From positions 1 to 41,869 of the forward strand of contig NZ_BCVQ01000035.1 in NCBI RefSeq assembly GCF_001591825.1: a stretch of DNA of 41,869 nucleotides, read 5' to 3'. Positions within the stretch are counted from its first letter, which is position 1. Each line of letters begins with the position of its first letter. This stretch comes from Rossellomorea vietnamensis NBRC 101237. Its GTDB lineage: Bacteria > Bacillota > Bacilli > Bacillales > Bacillaceae_B. This document shows positions 18,144 to 26,137 of the stretch, one piece after another. Both the position numbers and the translations under genes were made by a program. The notes beneath the pieces were generated by a model. The model worked only from the letters and a program-made list of their open reading frames with translations, was not told the origin of the DNA and did no database searches.

Positions 18144-19526
18144 ATGAGAAAGCACCTCTTTATTCTGCTCGCGTTAGCAGTTGTATTATCAGGGTGTAAT
18201 AGCGAGAAGCAGAATGAGAAACCTTCCAGCCAAAGTAAAGTAGAGCAAAAGGATAACAAGGAAAAAAAGACATCGAAGAAAGAGAATAACGAAGAAGAGG
18301 CTGAAAGTTTTTACAGTAGTATACCTGAAATACCTAATTCTGCAACAGAAATAATTAGCCAAGTACCAGGAAAATTTGTTGGAGAACCCATTAGGAGTGA
18401 AGAATTTGAACCTACCTTGTTTAAAGAGGTAAAAAGTGCTCCGTCACTAAGTGAGGATCCGAGTGAGGAAGAGTACGATCAATATTTTAAGTATCTATAT
18501 TCTTTAGCTGCGGTTGATTTCCCTGACCCTCAAGACCTTGTGAAAAAGTGGGAATACAGCATGTCAGGTACACCCAATACTACCGATGAAAGATACCAAT
18601 TTAAAGACAATTACAATATTGAAATAATATTGGATTCAAGTGGGAGCATGAAGAATGATGTGGAAGGTAAAACTCAAATGGACCTTGCAAAACAAGCCAT
18701 TAAGGACTTCCTGTCAACCGTTCCAGAAGAAGCCAATGTATCCCTAAGGGTCTATGGCCATAAAGGATCTGGCTCGGATCAAGACAAAAAAATGAGCTGC
18801 TCCAGTGTGGAACAAGTATATGGTTTTGATAAGTATAATAAAGAGCAATTTGATAAAGCATTAAACAGTTTTGAGCCGAGTGGCTGGACTCCTATTGAAG
18901 GGGCATTAAAAGCATCCAAAGAATCTTTCAGTAAATATGATTCAAAGGATAATACGAATCTTATTTATCTTGTTAGTGATGGGATCGAGACTTGTGACGG
19001 AAATCCTGTTGAATTTGCTAAAACCTTTGCGGACTCTAATATTAAACCAATTGTCAATGTCATCGGATTTAATGTGGATGGCGCTGCCCAAAAGCAGTTG
19101 AAATCTCTTGCTGATAACACAAACGGTATTTATACAACAGTGACTAATGCTAAGCAATTAGAAGAAGAATTTGATCGTGCAAAGGATGTTTTAGAGAGTT
19201 GGGAAGATTGGAAAGATGATTCACTCAATGATGCTGATGCCAAAAAAGTAGATGCAAACTTTGACATCCTAAGCTATACAAATGATTATTCATTAATGGC
19301 AGACATCCAAAATAATAATTTATACGGGATTATTGCTGATCTTTCTTTAGAAGGTGTGATTACTAATGAACAAAAGAAAGAACTTATGGAAAGAAAAAAT
19401 AAGGCAAAAGAATTAGTTGATGAGTCCGAAAAGAAAATAAAAGAAGATCTTGAAATGAGCAGAGATGAAAATATTGATGATTTGAAAAAAGAAATCAACG
19501 AAAAATACAACACGAATACCAATTAG
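18144..19526 (+). CDS. vWA-domain lipoprotein in the pilus locus
   Basis: A 460-residue secreted lipoprotein. The signal peptide ends in the lipobox LSGC with C18 as the lipidated residue. A K/E/S-rich spacer (19-55) is followed by a conserved-looking region to about 150. A von Willebrand A domain (about 155-330) has a full MIDAS set: DSSGS (164-168), T249 in GWTP and D279 in LVSDG. The last 100 residues are helical and charged. vWA domains with intact MIDAS bind ligands through a metal ion. Located right after the pilin, it is a candidate pilus-associated adhesin or assembly partner. Its ATG has AAGGGGGAT upstream. The exact role is unknown. Confidence 0.82.
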   Translation: MRKHLFILLALAVVLSGCNSEKQNEKPSSQSKVEQKDNKEKKTSKKENNEEEAESFYSSIPEIPNSATEIISQVPGKFVGEPIRSEEFEPTLFKEVKSAPSLSEDPSEEEYDQYFKYLYSLAAVDFPDPQDLVKKWEYSMSGTPNTTDERYQFKDNYNIEIILDSSGSMKNDVEGKTQMDLAKQAIKDFLSTVPEEANVSLRVYGHKGSGSDQDKKMSCSSVEQVYGFDKYNKEQFDKALNSFEPSGWTPIEGALKASKESFSKYDSKDNTNLIYLVSDGIETCDGNPVEFAKTFADSNIKPIVNVIGFNVDGAAQKQLKSLADNTNGIYTTVTNAKQLEEEFDRAKDVLESWEDWKDDSLNDADAKKVDANFDILSYTNDYSLMADIQNNNLYGIIADLSLEGVITNEQKKELMERKNKAKELVDESEKKIKEDLEMSRDENIDDLKKEINEKYNTNTN

Positions 19527-19583
19527 AAATCATACATCGATGAGTAAAGCATAAAACCTTACACATAGAAAGGAAATGGAACG

Positions 19584-20897
19584 ATGATAGAAAGACTGAC
19601 CAAAAAGGTTTTTGTACTTTTGGCTCTACTCATCGTTCTTTTCCAATCATTTTCCTTGCCTATATACGCAAGTGCTACCATTAAGCCTTGGAACGGGAAT
19701 CCATGGACAGGTGATTCGTGGGAAGGAAGCCCTTGGGACCCTCAGCAATTCAAGTGGGAAGGGAATCCCTGGGAAGGTAAGTCAACACAGGGAAATGATT
19801 GGGAAGGTAACGGTACTGAAGGTCAGGGAACAAATGGCCAAGGAACGAATGGACAATCCTGGGAAGGGTTTGATTGGTCTAACGCGCCCTGGTATATGGA
19901 TCCTTGGGTAATGAACGGTTGGACGCCAAACGGGTTTCAGGGTAATGGAACAGACGGGAATCCATTTGTTGGGAATGGTACAAGCGGTAGTCCTTTTAAC
20001 GGTAATCGAACGAATGGAAACCCATTTGTAGGCTATGATACGAACGGAAATCCTTTTGATGGAAATGGCACAATTGGCCGATCATTTGAAGGGGACCCCA
20101 CAAATCCTCGTGGAGGGGAAACGGCTAGCTCATTTACTGGTGATCCCATGGATATTAAACTTCCGATGGGTTATGAAGTATTTAAATATTTGGGTAATGA
20201 TGTCGTTGGTGGCCAGGTGAATATGATTGGCGATTTCATGGAAAATCCCAATAGTTACAGACCGAATGGTAGTTTTTTTTCCTCAATACTTCTTAACGGA
20301 GTAAAAGTAGGTCTTGGTGATAATAAATGGGTAGCTGGGTTATCAGACACTCACGATTCTGTTCTAAAAACTATTGATGCTGTTGATGCTGCTCATGATT
20401 ATAGATTAATTAAAGCAGCTTCAAATCTGTCTGATACAGCTGATGGTTTAAGGGGGACAATAACAGCCACAGGTGGAACAAGTTCTGGTATACAAGGGCT
20501 TAAAATGATGGGTTCCATTTCTAAATTAAATGCAGTAGCAGCTGCTGTAGGAGCGGGATACTCTGCTTTTGAATTAGGATTCAATGGGGCTAAAGCATAT
20601 GATGTACTCAATTCGGATGTTGCAGGGAATGTGAAAACTTCTGCAGTTGCTGAAGCCACTGGTAATCTTGGAGAATTATTGATGAATGCTGGAGTAGTGA
20701 CTGCTGCATTTCCAGGTGGTCAAGCTGCTGGAGCCGTTATGGTTGTAGGAGGTGCAGCAATTTGGGGAGCGTCGAAAGTAACCAAGCTTGTTGCGGATAA
20801 TTGGAGTGGGATTAAGAAATTTGCTAAACATCCTGTGAAAAACACAGCGAAAGCGATAGGAAAAGGTATAAGTAAGGTTAAGGGCTGGTTTAGTTAG
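19584..20897 (+). CDS. Secreted glycine-pentad repeat protein, unknown function
   Basis: A 437-residue protein with a Sec signal peptide (about 1-30, cleavage near YAS-AT). Residues 36-53 and 58-174 consist of five-residue units of the form [W/F/T]-x-G-x-x. W occurs at 36, 41, 46, 51; after a two-residue slip, W/T/F occur without a break at 58, 63, 68 and so on to 173. The last half alternates strictly T then F (NGTDG, NPFVG, NGTSG, SPFNG). This differs from classical A(D/N)LXX pentapeptide repeats. The second half (about 200-437) is non-repetitive, with an Ala/Gly-rich hydrophobic stretch (about 300-400) and a strongly basic helical tail ending KGISKVKGWFS. No family was recognised. It could be a surface adhesin or a secreted effector with a membrane-active C-terminus. 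Confidence 0.75.
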   Translation: MIERLTKKVFVLLALLIVLFQSFSLPIYASATIKPWNGNPWTGDSWEGSPWDPQQFKWEGNPWEGKSTQGNDWEGNGTEGQGTNGQGTNGQSWEGFDWSNAPWYMDPWVMNGWTPNGFQGNGTDGNPFVGNGTSGSPFNGNRTNGNPFVGYDTNGNPFDGNGTIGRSFEGDPTNPRGGETASSFTGDPMDIKLPMGYEVFKYLGNDVVGGQVNMIGDFMENPNSYRPNGSFFSSILLNGVKVGLGDNKWVAGLSDTHDSVLKTIDAVDAAHDYRLIKAASNLSDTADGLRGTITATGGTSSGIQGLKMMGSISKLNAVAAAVGAGYSAFELGFNGAKAYDVLNSDVAGNVKTSAVAEATGNLGELLMNAGVVTAAFPGGQAAGAVMVVGGAAIWGASKVTKLVADNWSGIKKFAKHPVKNTAKAIGKGISKVKGWFS

Positions 20898-20902
20898 GAT
20901 GT

Positions 20903-20934
20903 AAAGGAGTAAGAGGAATTCCTCTTACTCCTTT
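20903..20934. terminator. 32-bp perfect palindrome after the pentad-repeat gene
   Basis: The arms are 16 bases each with no spacer (AAAGGAGTAAGAGGAA and its exact complement). In RNA it forms a strong hairpin, but the trailing CTTTAAG is a poor T-tract. It may be a partial or bidirectional terminator, or an mRNA-stabilising end. The next gene starts only 36 bases later with no obvious promoter, which favours partial read-through. Confidence 0.6.
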
Positions 20935-20969
20935 AAGTAAATAATAAAGGTTTTGGAAGGTTGGTTAAA

Positions 20970-21770
20970 ATGAATACAGAAATTCTCATACCTAAAGCAA
21001 ATAAACATAAAAAAATCTTCGAAAGTGTCCTCATTAACCCATTTGGTTACATGGTTGATGAAACGTATTATTATTTATCAATCTATAAAAGAAATAATAA
21101 AGTTAAGGGGTACTCAGTTATTTCAGAAGAGGATTCTATAAAAAAAGATGCTCTTAAAGCGTTTGAGACACTTGTTCTTTACACAGCATATGCAAACAAT
21201 TATTTCGCGATTGGAGAAAAAAGAGGCCAATTAAGTACAGATTTTTTCTTTAAACCGATAAATATAATCAATGATTATTTATTAAGTAATGATAATAATA
21301 TATTGGCAAAAGGGAAAGATGTTTTATTGGAGTATGGTAATCTTCAGGAAGATTTAAAGAAAAGAGTTATTGATTTCTCGAATGATTACGACCATCGTAT
21401 ATTAAAAGAAAATATTATAACAGATCAAGATTATGAAAATTTAATTGAAATTCTCATACACGTTGATAGAGTCCAATATTTCCAATCTAAAACATTACTA
21501 GAAAACTTCGAGGACTTAAAACGAATGTTGAATGAGATGAAGAAAACAAATATATTCGGAAAACTTTCAAAAGAAAATAAAGATTTTTTAGAGGAGTTTT
21601 TAAAAGGTAAGAAAGAAGTTGAACAATCATTAAAAGAGTTTGAACAAGATAGAAAAGCAGATATTCTGACAGAAAATCACGATATTGATGAAATAAAGAA
21701 GACATATTATAAAAATGGATTTGAAAAATTGAACCGCTATAAAAAAGATCTACGCTACCCAAAACCCTGA
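20970..21770 (+). CDS. Uncharacterised protein in the pilus locus
   Basis: A 266-residue protein with no recognised family. It is soluble, AT-rich in codon use and mostly helical, with a heptad-like C-terminal half (about 175-230; FEDLKRMLNEMKK, FLEEFLKGKKEVEQSLKEFEQ) suggesting a coiled coil. No signal peptide or membrane span is seen, so it is probably cytoplasmic. The ATG at 20970 is preferred over the in-frame TTG at 20961 because GGAAGG sits nine bases before it. Its AT-rich character compared with cpaF and tadB suggests separate ancestry. Confidence 0.65.
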   Translation: MNTEILIPKANKHKKIFESVLINPFGYMVDETYYYLSIYKRNNKVKGYSVISEEDSIKKDALKAFETLVLYTAYANNYFAIGEKRGQLSTDFFFKPINIINDYLLSNDNNILAKGKDVLLEYGNLQEDLKKRVIDFSNDYDHRILKENIITDQDYENLIEILIHVDRVQYFQSKTLLENFEDLKRMLNEMKKTNIFGKLSKENKDFLEEFLKGKKEVEQSLKEFEQDRKADILTENHDIDEIKKTYYKNGFEKLNRYKKDLRYPKP

Positions 21771-21781
21771 GGTGAGATAAT

Positions 21782-22474
21782 ATGGATAAACCAATAAGAC
21801 ACACTTTCTCATTTATAGGGGAAAGGTTTGAAAAGATTTTAGTAATCATTCTATGTGTGCAATTACCGTTATTGTTATTGCATTCTCTTATTACAAATTA
21901 TATCTATGCAGTTACTCCCAATGTAGGGACGATCTATTCTGTAGCGGATATTTATTATGCTCTATTTACCATTCTATTTTTTATTTACGCTCAAATTCCG
22001 TTTGTGAAATATACGTTCAACGAATTAGAAGGCAGGGAGAATTCTCTGCAAAACGCTTTATATACTTTTGTAGTAAAGGGCTTTCCTATTTTTCTCTTTG
22101 CTTGCCTGATTAGCATTCTATCAATAATAGGTTTTGCATTTTTTATTATTCCGGGGATTGTGATTATGGCTGTGTTCATCACGGCTCCAATCATTGCAAT
22201 AGTAGACAACAAATCGGTATGGAAGTCTATTAAAGAAGCAGGTCTATTGTTTAAAAAGAAGTTCATTAAGATTATTCTGCTTCTATTACTATGGGGAATC
22301 ATAGAGATGGTCGTAGGAATTGTTCTAAATGGGCTTATTTTAAATATTACTTCTTCATACGCGGCGATAGCAGGCGTGCAAATGATTACCAATATGATAT
22401 TCTACCCTGTTTTTTTAGTGCTATTAACAACCTACACATTAAAGTGGAGAGCAGGATTACGCAAACTTGTGTAG
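21782..22474 (+). CDS. Multi-span membrane protein, unknown function
   Basis: A 230-residue integral membrane protein with about six hydrophobic spans: near 20-38, 57-75, 97-115, 117-140, 160-185 and 195-220. Short charged loops separate them (NELEGRENSLQNAL, DNKSVWKSIKEAGLLFKKKF). The layout, with a paired helix region ending in FFIIPGIVIMAVF, resembles glycerophosphodiester-phosphodiesterase membrane-domain-like or DUF975-like proteins, but this is only a resemblance. GAGGTGAG is found before the ATG. It sits between an unknown gene and tadE, so it is presumably co-transcribed with the pilus genes. Confidence 0.65.
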   Translation: MDKPIRHTFSFIGERFEKILVIILCVQLPLLLLHSLITNYIYAVTPNVGTIYSVADIYYALFTILFFIYAQIPFVKYTFNELEGRENSLQNALYTFVVKGFPIFLFACLISILSIIGFAFFIIPGIVIMAVFITAPIIAIVDNKSVWKSIKEAGLLFKKKFIKIILLLLLWGIIEMVVGIVLNGLILNITSSYAAIAGVQMITNMIFYPVFLVLLTTYTLKWRAGLRKLV

Positions 22475-22492
22475 TGAGGATGTGAGAAGGTT

Positions 22493-22900
22493 ATGTTTAA
22501 GCTAAAAGAAAAATTGAAAAGTGAAGAAGGTTCCTCCACTATTGAATTCTTAGGGATCCTACCCTTTATCCTGCTGGTCGTTATGATTGCCTGGCAGCTT
22601 ATCGTGAGCGTACAAGCCGTCGTGGTTGCTCAATCGGCAGCAAACGAAGCTGCAAAGGTGTATTCGATTACTGAAGATTCGGTTGAGGCGACGGAGGCTG
22701 CAAAAAAAATAGTTAATGCCGGGGGATCGTATTTAACCTTTTCAGGGGCATCAGGTATGGCTGATAAGGATTTTACCACGAGTGTTGATGTAGAGATTGA
22801 TTTAGTATTTCTACCGAAGAATATCTTCCCTGGAGGGACAACTCCGTCTATATCGTTTACTTCTACAGCCTCTGGCAAGGTGATTAAAAATGAGAGCTAG
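22493..22900 (+). CDS. tadE: TadE-like minor pseudopilin
   Basis: A 135-residue TadE-family protein. The short leader KLKSEEG ends at G13, and the mature part begins SSTIEFLG, with E18 at position +5, matching the prepilin-peptidase consensus. A hydrophobic helix (about 20-42) and the conserved QSAANEAAKVYS follow, as in TadE. A small beta-rich globular part completes it. Pseudopilins of this type are needed for Flp pilus biogenesis. Its end overlaps the next gene by 11 bases. Confidence 0.85.
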   Translation: MFKLKEKLKSEEGSSTIEFLGILPFILLVVMIAWQLIVSVQAVVVAQSAANEAAKVYSITEDSVEATEAAKKIVNAGGSYLTFSGASGMADKDFTTSVDVEIDLVFLPKNIFPGGTTPSISFTSTASGKVIKNES

Positions 22901-23585
22901 AGTTAAAGTATATCTTCAGGAGGAACGAGGGAATGCAGCGCTCTTTATGATAGGGTTACTAAGTATCATGATGGTCCTGTTTGTTTTTGTTTTTAACCTG
23001 TCCAAGATATTTGCGGTGAAGGAAGAAGCGAATACAACTGCGCAGCAGGCAAGCTTAGCGGCTACTTCCGTCCTTTACGATCAATTGGACGAGGCTATTG
23101 AAGAATATGAGAAGGGAATTATCGGTACAGTAGATTCATATCCAGAATCTATCGGGCAGAAGATTGAAAAAAAGGAAATACAATTAAGATCTGATGCCGG
23201 GTACAATGATTATTCGGAAAATGAGATCAAGCTGGAAGCGATGGACATTGTTTTAACAGAGGAGTTACGTCATGGAATAGGTAAGGATAAGCTGGATGAA
23301 ATTTTGGGAGAAGAAATTTACCAACAAACCTTACCTGACATGGTGTCTCAAGCTAAATCGACCATCATACAAAATGATGGGAATTTAACAGATGCCACCC
23401 TTACCATAAACAATGGACAAGTTTTTGTACATGCTTCAAACACCATGGAAGGAACCGCCTTCAAAGGTTTTTTTCAAGACATCAAGGAAGATCTGTTTCA
23501 AACCTCGGCTGGGCCCAAAGTGGACTTTATTGAAGAACTTTCAAACTTTCATAATAAAGAGGTAGAACGATCCCTTGATTATTAA
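22890..23585 (+). CDS. TadG-like pilus assembly protein
   Basis: A 231-residue protein with an N-terminal TadG/TadE-like segment. The basic leader QEERG14 is followed by NAALFMIGLLSIMMVLFVFVF and a region with QQASLAATSVLYDQL, typical of TadG-like proteins. It lacks the +5 glutamate, so it may not be cleaved as a pilin. The remainder is soluble and extracytoplasmic, without a vWA domain; note that a separate vWA lipoprotein is encoded upstream. It overlaps tadE by 11 bases, which indicates coupled translation. Confidence 0.78.
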   Translation: MRARVKVYLQEERGNAALFMIGLLSIMMVLFVFVFNLSKIFAVKEEANTTAQQASLAATSVLYDQLDEAIEEYEKGIIGTVDSYPESIGQKIEKKEIQLRSDAGYNDYSENEIKLEAMDIVLTEELRHGIGKDKLDEILGEEIYQQTLPDMVSQAKSTIIQNDGNLTDATLTINNGQVFVHASNTMEGTAFKGFFQDIKEDLFQTSAGPKVDFIEELSNFHNKEVERSLDY

Positions 23586-23605
23586 ATATGACTGGAGGAA
23601 TAAAG

Positions 23606-23812
23606 ATGTCCAAAAAAGAAAAGCGCTGGAGAAGGTTCTATTTATTCCTGATGATTTTCTTTTATGCGGTATACGTCCCGGTCTCAGTACTGGAATGGCT
23701 ACTGGGTGATGGGGGTGTGCCCATTACGGCCGTAGTAGTAGGGATTGCTTTACCGTATATGAGGAAAAATCATCTTCATCAGATTCAGATGAAAGAAGGG
23801 ACAAATGCTTGA
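23606..23812 (+). CDS. Small two-span membrane protein, end of pilus locus
   Basis: A 68-residue protein starting MSKKEKRWRRF, with two hydrophobic segments (YLFLMIFFYAVYVPVSVLEWL and VPITAVVVGIALPYM) and a polar tail. The ATG at 23606 is chosen over 23588 because GGAGGAAT lies before it at proper spacing. It lies about 20 bases after the TadG-like gene and just before a terminator, so it is probably the last gene of the operon. Its function is unknown. Confidence 0.65.
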   Translation: MSKKEKRWRRFYLFLMIFFYAVYVPVSVLEWLLGDGGVPITAVVVGIALPYMRKNHLHQIQMKEGTNA

Positions 23813-23898
23813 AGGTTAATAATACCTTTCTAAATGAGTTCTTTATTGTTTTTTGATCAAACGTTTGTTTTATCCAATTATAATAAAATGATTTTCTT

Positions 23899-23931
23899 AC
23901 CGCTATGTATTATCTATTAGCGGTTTTTTTA
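23899..23931 (+). terminator. Terminator ending the pilus locus
   Basis: The arms CCGCTA (23900-23905) and TAGCGG (23918-23923) with a 12-base loop are followed by T7. Just upstream, at about 23863-23872, is a 10-bp palindrome CAAACGTTTG of unknown meaning. Confidence 0.8.
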
Positions 23932-24103
23932 TGCTCAATTTGATTATAAAAGTATATTTCCACATTCTAATCACCACTTAACGAAATGTGCATAAAATAA
24001 AGCATGTCCAACTATTACTTTATTACTATTTTCAGGGAAAGTGAGTAATGGAAACGGGATAAGCAATTGTAAACTTACGAGATATACTAAGGAGGCTGTG
24101 TCG

Positions 24104-25504
24104 ATGGCAGTCAACGAATCGGATAATAATGGAAAGATCATCATTAATGACAAGGAAATTGTTGTTTATGATGACAGTGGAATTCAAGCGGAAGTTGATC
24201 AACTCAAAACCAGGTTGAACCAACTAGATCAAGAAAAGCATATTCATACAAATAAATCCATCTTAGATAAAATTGAACAAACGGGATCTGAGTCTTCCAT
24301 AGACCTAAGTGAAATCTCAATCCATGAAACGGCTATTAATGATTTAACCACCTCAAGTCATTCCCATCCTAACAAACCCACTCTTGATCGATTAGGGATC
24401 TCCTCGTCCAACAAACTTACCATTGACGGTGAAGAACAAGTTAGTACTGAATATACCCATCCTGAATCACATCCGGCAAGTATGATAACGGAAGATGAAG
24501 ATCATCGATTTGTGACGGATGATGAGAAGGGTAATTGGGATTCTAAAGCGGATGCTGCTCATAGTCATAGCCTGTCTGATCTACTGGATATCGAACTGTC
24601 CCCTAATCAATTAACGGATGGGGATATTTTGGTTTATACCCAGGGTAAGTGGCAAGGCGGTAAACAAAATGTTGGTGGAGGTTCTTTGAGATTAGAAGAC
24701 TATTCTATAGACGAGCCTATTGGTTACGTCATTCCACTGGACGTCATTGAACTTCAAGCGATTAATAGTACGAAAAATTCTATAACACTCACTTGGAATC
24801 CTAACTTCAGGACGAACGATTCTTTAGAATATCTAGTATTTGTAGGGGATACTCTGGTAGGTACTACAACAGAAACATCATTCGAGATTACACAACTAAC
24901 GAGTTCCACTGTATATTCACTCAGAGTCGTTACGAGAAATGAAATTAACCAGGAATCCAATGGTAGAACAATCGTTTCTAAGACTCAAGGTGATGTAGTT
25001 TTATCTCTAAGAGGAGGAAGCGACTATGTGGAAACACCTCAAATCACCTTTGACGCTATGGAAATACAATGCTCCCTCAATCCCAAAGTCAATTCCTGGA
25101 GTAACTATTTAATAGAGGGAGCAACATCAGGGGTGCAAATTTACACCCAGCACAATGGTGCAAGCTATCGTCGATCCGGGTGCGATTTATATGTGAATGG
25201 GAGATTTGAAGCGAGTACAAGTTATGCAATCATCCCTTCCGGACAATTCGTAACCGTTCGGATTGAAGGTGTAAATGAGGGTGAAATTACTGATCGTTTT
25301 AACTTATTCGCAAGTAAGAATAACACGACAACTATGCAGGGGTTATTATATCGCGTGAAACTTTATGCCAGAAACGGGCGGGGAGATTTAATCCTTAAAT
25401 CTGATTTTGATTTTACGAATGAATCCACCAATCATTATGTAACGGATATACTAAATAATTCTCCTGCTCTAATTATACATGGAAGTTCTTTTATAGAGAA
25501 TTAA
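24104..25504 (+). CDS. Phage tail-fibre-like protein with FN3 domain (orphan)
   Basis: A 466-residue protein. The N-terminal part (about 20-190) has a coiled-coil segment (AEVDQLKTRLNQLDQEKHIH) and repeated H-x-H/HxxN fibre-type motifs (HIHTNKSILDKI, SHSHPNKPTLDRLG, then RFVTDDEKGNWDSKADAAHSH), which are hallmarks of phage tail fibre and tail-associated proteins. A fibronectin type III domain (about 215-305, SITLTWNP) follows, then a LamG/jelly-roll-like C-terminal domain (about 310-466). No signal peptide. AAGGAGG stands eight bases before the ATG at 24104; the longer reading frame from 24041 lacks support. No other phage structural gene is nearby. Confidence 0.7.
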   Translation: MAVNESDNNGKIIINDKEIVVYDDSGIQAEVDQLKTRLNQLDQEKHIHTNKSILDKIEQTGSESSIDLSEISIHETAINDLTTSSHSHPNKPTLDRLGISSSNKLTIDGEEQVSTEYTHPESHPASMITEDEDHRFVTDDEKGNWDSKADAAHSHSLSDLLDIELSPNQLTDGDILVYTQGKWQGGKQNVGGGSLRLEDYSIDEPIGYVIPLDVIELQAINSTKNSITLTWNPNFRTNDSLEYLVFVGDTLVGTTTETSFEITQLTSSTVYSLRVVTRNEINQESNGRTIVSKTQGDVVLSLRGGSDYVETPQITFDAMEIQCSLNPKVNSWSNYLIEGATSGVQIYTQHNGASYRRSGCDLYVNGRFEASTSYAIIPSGQFVTVRIEGVNEGEITDRFNLFASKNNTTTMQGLLYRVKLYARNGRGDLILKSDFDFTNESTNHYVTDILNNSPALIIHGSSFIEN

Positions 25505-25516
25505 ATAGGGGTGATA

Positions 25517-25798
25517 ATGTTGGATGGTAAAATAAAAAAATTGATAGATGAAGAAGGGACACTCACTTTTCCTATAACGGTAGCAGATTCAGTATTCATT
25601 AATAAAGATCAGAACCTTGCGGAGAAGTTATTCTCAGAAAGATATGGGCATGGAACGTATGTAATCGATCTAGAGCATTGGGGGATTCAAAAAGGTTTGC
25701 CACAGAAACCCTACTCTGAAGAAGATTACCATAAAGCTTATAACAATATTAAAGGCATTAACCGGGCATTAAAATATGCACATGGTAAAGAATATTAG
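25517..25798 (+). CDS. Small fibre-associated protein, unknown
   Basis: About 93 residues. The N-terminal part (DGKIKKLIDEEGTLTFPITVADSVF) resembles the start of phage fibre or baseplate-attached proteins that often read FPIT-x-AD. The rest is helical with no known motif. It is 12 bases after the fibre-like gene, so it is probably an operon partner. The start is uncertain: GTG 25511, ATG 25517 or TTG 25520 all lie close to GGGGTG. A terminator follows at once. Confidence 0.55.
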   Translation: MLDGKIKKLIDEEGTLTFPITVADSVFINKDQNLAEKLFSERYGHGTYVIDLEHWGIQKGLPQKPYSEEDYHKAYNNIKGINRALKYAHGKEY

Positions 25799-25828
25799 AG
25801 AACTGACTCGGATCAGTTCTTTTTTTTG
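25799..25828 (+). terminator. Terminator after the fibre-like gene pair
   Basis: AGAACTGA / TCAGTTCT (25799-25806, 25813-25820) with a six-base loop runs into T8. Confidence 0.9.
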
Positions 25829-26137
25829 CAAACTAAAACATCTAAAGAAGGAATGACGGTTCTTGTGGTTTCATTCCATGAACTAAAAACAAAGTCCAAA
25901 AGACACTTATAGATTGAATTTTTTCCATTAATACGTTTCAAAAACCATTACAGTGGAAAATAAGATATGAAATATTTCCAAAATATTGAATTTTAGTACT
26001 TGATTCGTATTTCTGAGTGTCGTGATGGGGTTTACGGAGCAGCAATAGGTTTTTGGAGCGTTCGTTTGAGGATGGACGTATGCCAGATTAAAAGTTCAAG
26101 ATGAATTCGAACAACATAAAACTAAGGGCAGGAGGGA
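25829..26137. other. Non-coding AT-rich stretch
   Basis: About 310 bases with no ORF, RNA gene or repeat that I could support. It may hold a promoter for the tiny ORFs downstream, but no clear -35/-10 pair was found. Confidence 0.4.

Noticed and set aside
19584..20897. Classical pentapeptide-repeat protein, collagen-like protein or CRISPR-like DNA repeat
   Set aside because: The five-residue unit is W/F/T-x-G-x-x, not A(D/N)LXX or GXY, and the DNA repeats are diverged coding repeats rather than identical repeats with unique spacers.
24104..25798. Prophage
   Set aside because: Only fibre-like genes are present. No integrase, terminase, capsid, lysis or attachment sites were found in the flanks.
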